Of a stretch of 64,000 nucleotides of DNA, positions 59,470-64,000 are shown in pieces. Under the pieces are notes generated by a model, which saw only the letters and a list, made by a program, of their open reading frames with translations, was not told the DNA's origin and searched no databases. The stretch is from Physcomitrium patens. Its lineage: Eukaryota; Streptophyta; Bryopsida; Funariales; Funariaceae. Every line of letters begins with the position of its first letter. Position 1 is the stretch's first letter. The translations under genes and the position numbers were made by a program. The stretch lies in contig NC_037256.1 of NCBI RefSeq assembly GCF_000002425.4, positions 18,620,740-18,684,739 on the forward strand, in the 5' to 3' direction.

Positions 59470-61219
59470 ATGGCCGACAAGGACGTTGCCACCGACAGAG
59501 TCATTGCTCCCACGCGGCGCCCTGATGGTAGTCTGCGCAAGGAGATTCGCATCCGCGCGGGCTACACTCCCCAGGATGAAGTCGCCATTTACCAGCCCAA
59601 GGGTGCTCAGGTGCTTGCTTCTCTTCCCCTCACTCCCCTTTTCTTCCTTTTTCCCCATTACCCATATTCGTATAAATGGTGCTCTTTCCCCAGGCGTGTG
59701 CTTCGTTCTTAACCTAGGCCGTGTTGTTCAATCTGGGATCGAACATGTGCGCCATTCTTTGTTGCCTCTTCCTTAGTGACATTGTGGGGTGCAGGGTTCT
59801 GCTTTTGATGGTTAGCGAGGTGGAAAATGGCACACATGAGAGATTGTTTTTCACTGAGTAGTTGTTTTCGTTTAGGATGCCCCTACTGCATCCCTCCGTG
59901 CCCCGTCGTCGCGGCTTCTTGAATGTGAAATTGAAGGCAAAACATGTGCTGAATGAGGGAATCAGGTGCTGAATGAAATTGTGGTAATGCAGCTTAGAAA
60001 GGGACTTGACGTCCCCCCTGGCTATGATCCCACTTCTGTAGCAAAGCCAAAGACGAAGGCGGCTAAGAAGAATGAGAAGAGGAAAGAGAAGAAGCAACAG
60101 GTAACTCTTTCATTTCATTTGTCGTTTGAATTCGTTTGATAGCCCTACTGGCTGAAATCTTCGCATTGTATTTGGTCCTTCTCAACGTAGTTATCGAGTC
60201 TCGGAACTAGCAGCGGCAACAGGTGGGAAGACGTGCTTTAAGAGGGTCGCATTGTCCCTTTTAGCAGTCACGAGAAGATAGTGGACAAGATTTGTCTATT
60301 TGATATGTAAATACATTTTCACGGAATGTTTAATCCTATCTTAAACTTAACACTAGTACTTGATTTTACATATCCCTGTCCCAGCTGATGGCACCGTCAT
60401 TGATAAGTCGAAACTTATTCAAGATGATCGGTGTTACATCTTGTAGCTTTCTAACGAATGCTCATGCACTCGTGTGTGCAATCCAATGAGTGATTTTGGT
60501 CTCATTATAAACTTGAGTATTGTGTTCAATAATTTAAGTTTTACATGTTAGTTAATGTTGTGACCCCACAATTCTTCTTTTTCTCTTTCTTTTTTTCCGT
60601 GGGTATCTGGAAGGTTTCTAAGGAGATTGGAGAGAGTTTAGAGTTTTGTTAAGAGTTCGAAACTTCATTGTAACATTTGCTTGTTTTTGAAGGAGCTGTG
60701 ATATTTCCTCTTTGGAAATCGCTGGTGCTACTAACCCGGCCATCCTTGCATGCAGAGTACCGATTTAATGTGAACTTAGTCATTATCCATCACTTTGTCC
60801 AGGACATCGAAGTCTGAAGCTTGATTTATATATATATATATATATATATTTTCCAACCTTCCTGTTGTTTTCAGTAGGAAACTTCTAATTCTAGTGATCT
60901 GTCAACCACACAGACTGTGAATGCACCATCTAGTCAAGAGTCTCCTGCTAGTGATGGCGTCAGCAATATCTCCGATCATCTCAGTACGTTGAAGGTTTCC
61001 ACAACCGGTGAAGGGCAGCAACTTAATCCATCTGAACAAGCTGATTCTGCAAATGTAACGTTGGATAAGCGGATCCGAGCTTTGAAAAAGAAGATTCGAT
61101 TGATGGAGCTTAAAGAAACTTCCTCACCAGGTACTTCATTGAGTTCTGAGCAAACCGAAAAATTAGAAGCCTGGCGTCTAGAGTTGCAAGGTCTCGAAGC
61201 TTCACTTGCTTCCGAATAG
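59470..61219 (+). CDS. PYM: PYM, exon junction complex disassembly factor
   Basis: Three coding exons, 59470-59610, 59993-60100 and 60878-61219, give 196 residues. All introns are phase 0, with GT donors at 59611 and 60101 and AG acceptors at 59992 and 60877. The start at 59470 lies in AGCCATGGCC. Residues about 13-45 (APTRRPDGSLRKEIRIRAGY, DEVAIYQPKG) are the PYM N-terminal Mago-Y14 binding domain. Exon 2 gives PPGYDP and a basic tract (KPKTKAAKKNEKRKEKK). The C-terminal part has a low-complexity Ser/Thr region and a final helical segment (LDKRIRALKKKIRLMELKE, then KLEAWRLELQGLEASLASE). PYM binds the Mago-Y14 pair and takes exon junction complexes off spliced RNA in the cytoplasm. In animals the C-terminal region contacts ribosomes. 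The length fits the plant family. The last acceptor is ambiguous (see 60869-60880). Confidence 0.9.
59611..59992 (+). other. PYM intron 1
   Basis: 382 bp from CAG|GTGCTT to ATGCAG|CTT. The reading frame resumes with LRKGLD and PPGYDP as expected of PYM. Confidence 0.8.
60101..60877 (+). other. PYM intron 2
   Basis: 777 bp starting GTAACT. It carries a (TA)n tract at about 60828-60848 and a pyrimidine-rich end. The acceptor that keeps the frame is the second AG (TAG, 60875-60877). Confidence 0.75.
60869..60880 (+). promoter_or_regulatory. NAGNAG tandem acceptor whose proximal use makes a stop
   Basis: The intron ends TTTTCAGTAGGAA. Cutting after CAG (60874) puts TAG directly in frame after codon 83. 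Cutting after TAG (60877) opens exon 3 for 113 codons. A third in-frame acceptor, CACACAG, ends at 60913 and would skip 12 codons. Confidence 0.7.
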
Positions 61220-63860
61220 AGAGCACTAGGCTCGTGAGTGGGAGTAATATAGATGCAGTTGTAAATAGGTCAAAGTTTGGCTGCCGATTTCTAGAGTCAG
61301 AAGAGGCTCTTCAAAGGTTTACTGTCGGTCTTAGCAGACAAAATCTGATACTTTATCTGGGGTATGTTGTATTGGTTTGAAGCTCATATTCTTGCAGAAA
61401 GAATTTTTTTGATGCAACTGCGTTAGTGAAGGTGCCGCTGCAGGTTTGTTCTGAATGTTGGCTACACGGGCTTCATATATGTATATCCCCTAGTTGTGGT
61501 TGTTATTGTCTTGTGTATGATGACCTTATGTACTGAATTCATCTGGATGTACGTATATCAAATGTGCTAATACACACAGTGAGCTCCTATCGTGCCTACC
61601 TGGAGTTGACTCATCTCCGGTTATCGTCCAGACTACCTTCAAGAATGCTTAAAGCAACTATCAAATTGAATATGAACAATTTGTTCATTGGGTTGAACCT
61701 CCTTCATTTTAATGGATGGAAGCTTCGTTCTGAAGCACTCGAGCTCCCATGAGAATCTTACAACAGGGATTTCACTTGAAGATCAAATATACTAAACGCT
61801 CATACAGACGTTACAAAGGGTGGAGCTGTTCTACAAATGTCTCACTTTTTGCAGCGGTTGGTCATGACGGAGATGGTTAAATCATGGATGTCCAATGGGC
61901 CCAAGTTATTATCATCTTCCCCCACTGCATCAGTTGCCCTGCGAACAGTCACAAAAGCCCGTCGAGTTTGTGACAACGCATCAAATTGGGCACGCTCATT
62001 TCAGATCGATCAGCGATCTAGAACATGCTACAAGTACAGTGGATGTAGTTGAAGTACATGCGTTTTTTATGAAGCTGAGAAATAGCCTGGAAATTATTGA
62101 TCTCTTCGTTTACTCCATTCAGAGGCATACTTCCTGCTCTTCTACAATCTACGGCAAAATTTCCAGATAGAGCACATCAATGTCGCACGAATTCGCCATG
62201 GCAGAATATTGATCTGCAACGGGGAAGTTGCAGTGTAGAATGACCTAAATCAAAGAGAGGATCCGTCTTACTCTTACATCCTCGCATCAAAAATTTATGA
62301 GTAGGAACAGGACGGCAGCGTTGAAAATTATTGAGTGTCTAAGGCTCTTAGATCCGTTCTAACCAACTTTTTAGTGGCTATCAGGCGAGTTCGACGTTTG
62401 ATGGAAACGACAATGAGGTGAAGGAGAGAGAACGTGCCGAGCATATGGCCATGAGTGAATGTCTGTTTCTGGTTTGGATCACCCTCGACGCCATAATCTC
62501 CTCACTTGATTGAACTCCCCAAAATTTTGTATGAAGCTGTACAGAAAAAAGAACCCATTCAACAAGGAGTTCTTTTTGGGACCCCCAGCTCTTAGGATTT
62601 GTTTTACATATTGCGAGCTCGCGTCACTGGATGAAGAACGACATCAAGAACCCCAAACTCAAGAATCCTTGAATCTGCATGTCAGAAGCTCTTAACCTAT
62701 ATTCCTTCATCACTATCGAGAAACTAGTAGAGACTCATCTCCATCACCAAGTTATATTGCAACCTTCATCAGAAGCCCAACCCACTGAAGTAACCACTCT
62801 AGAACATAGAATGTCAAAACTATAAAAGCAACAACCTGCAACCTATATACATTCTGGAGGTAAATACTTGTGTCAGAAACGGGACTATGGAATTGAAATT
62901 TGTCCTAAGAAATCACGAAGTCCGTCACAAACAACTTGCAGCCTATCCTTCGCATCCATATACGCAGTGCAAAATGCATATATTAGGACTTAAGGATGCA
63001 GATGCAAGAGTTTTCTTCTCGTCCGTGATATTCTATCCAGTTCAAGGCATGGGCTCTGCGATCAAACTTGCTGGGATAACTACGAGCGAGGTACTCCGTT
63101 TCGTTATTTTAAGGGAAAGGGATATGACAGTGGCCTCTGATATGAAGACTTGATGCAAACAACAGCAATGCTAACAATCAAGCATTAACAGTAAAAAACA
63201 CTCCTCGAGGCCCCCTCTTCAACAAATGCAACTATGGTGGAGACAAGTAACGAAGAACGGAACTGCATGCTTCCACACTCAGATCGAAGCTGTTGATGCT
63301 GCACCCCTGGACCTCATTGCTTGATAATGGTTAGTCGTTTCTTTGGGAACTCTTAGCATTCACACCCGATTTGCTTCCTCCCTTTGAACGAGAATGAAAC
63401 ACGCATCCGCTGCGGATGGACGTTCAACTCATTCATTTCGCAAGTGTTGATCACGATTTTGGGCAAGATTTGCGTATGATTTGTCCGAGTTAACGTCATA
63501 TGTCTGAATTCATGGCTGGTCATCATGGTTGCCTCGCGCTTTTCTCAACTCATTGCGGGTCCTCTTCTGCCACCACTACAGTCAGCCGGCTATTCTCGTC
63601 TCCACTCGCCCCTGTAGTTCCTTGTATTCCCTATACGACTCCTCCTCGTGCCACCCTTGTATATGCCCTTGCCTGGACCCGGCCCACCACATCGCTCCTG
63701 GGAATTTGCAATCGTATGTCTCGTAGGCTCCGTTTCTTATCTCGCTCCGGCTTCAGTTTTTGTGAAGATTCTCGCAGGGTTGGTGTGATGCAATTTGTGT
63801 GAACGTGAAGGTGTGGATGATGGTTGGGAATTTAGGGTTTGGAATGTTAAGTAGTTGCGG
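61220..63860. other. PYM 3' region and unassigned DNA
   Basis: The first few hundred bases are presumably the PYM 3' UTR; no polyadenylation site is certain. Beyond about 61600, short frames occur on both strands (for example 62887-63153 and 63500-63802, plus), none with a recognised domain. The sequence at 63528 (MVASRFSQLIAGPLLPPLQ) has the look of a targeting peptide but stops after about 30 codons. No RNA gene or transposon is recognised. Confidence 0.35.
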
Positions 63861-64000
63861 ATGGCGTTTTCTTTTGCAGTAGGGATGAACAGGAGGTTAG
63901 GTTCGGCCTTCGTAGATCTTCTGACTCGTGGAAGCGTGGAATTTGATGAGTCTTTAGATTATAATAGTTTTTTTTCCCGGATAAGAAACGATCCGATGCG
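63861..64000 (+). CDS. Possible 5' end of a gene running off the window
   Basis: ATG at 63861 opens a frame of 46 codons without a stop to the window edge (MAFSFAVGMNRRLGSAFVDL..., ending FSRIRNDPM). The frame upstream is closed by stops. An inner ATG at 63885 is an alternative start. TTTTCTTTTGCAG at 63868-63880 could instead be a splice acceptor. The basic, hydrophobic start could be an organellar targeting peptide. Nothing further can be said of its function from 46 residues. Confidence 0.35.
   Translation, partial: MAFSFAVGMNRRLGSAFVDLLTRGSVEFDESLDYNSFFSRIRNDPM

Noticed and set aside
58942..59658. 238-codon minus-strand frame with a Lys run
   Set aside because: It is antisense to PYM exon 1 and its leader, and the Lys run comes from the TTC repeat.

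Overview
The window is nuclear DNA of a land plant, most likely a moss. The only gene I can name encodes a plant-type PYM protein, and it has plant-like introns. It sits at the edge of a very AT-rich block (about 57 kb) made almost entirely of LTR retrotransposons. One family has a primer site matching plant cytoplasmic tRNA-Trp, another uses the initiator-Met site. The moss assignment (Physcomitrium-like) is inference from overall character, not from a marker.

Positions 1-2.7 kb hold the 5' end of a Ty3/gypsy element G (minus strand). Its LTR lies head to head with an inverted second LTR, and both carry long, phased heat-shock-element-like arrays. From 2.7 to 36.7 kb is one 'Russian doll': chromovirus C1 (minus) contains chromovirus C2 (plus, 5398-34709). 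C2 contains an old Ty3/gypsy element of family A (minus, 8755-27235), and that contains a younger member of the same family (16146-24805). Target-site duplications and reading frames that rejoin when inserts are removed support the A-young and C2 joins. Solo LTRs (families D, B and A) decorate several layers. From 36.7 to 57.5 kb there are remnants of A-like and copia elements, including copia E, which is split by a Tat/Athila-like gypsy element B (44209-53999). B itself carries a solo D LTR and a piece of A-family LTR.

At about 57.48 kb the character changes sharply to mixed-composition, gene-like DNA. PYM (exon-junction-complex disassembly factor) lies at 59470-61219 on the plus strand in three coding exons. 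A possible 5' end of another gene runs off the right edge from 63861. The rest of this end has no gene I can recognise.

Every retrotransposon frame seen here carries stops or is cut by other insertions, so all copies look dead as protein producers. Family A-young is closest to intact. Boundaries of old fragments are approximate; those of A-young, C2, B, D1, D2, D5 and the solo LTRs were read from their ends and flanking repeats.
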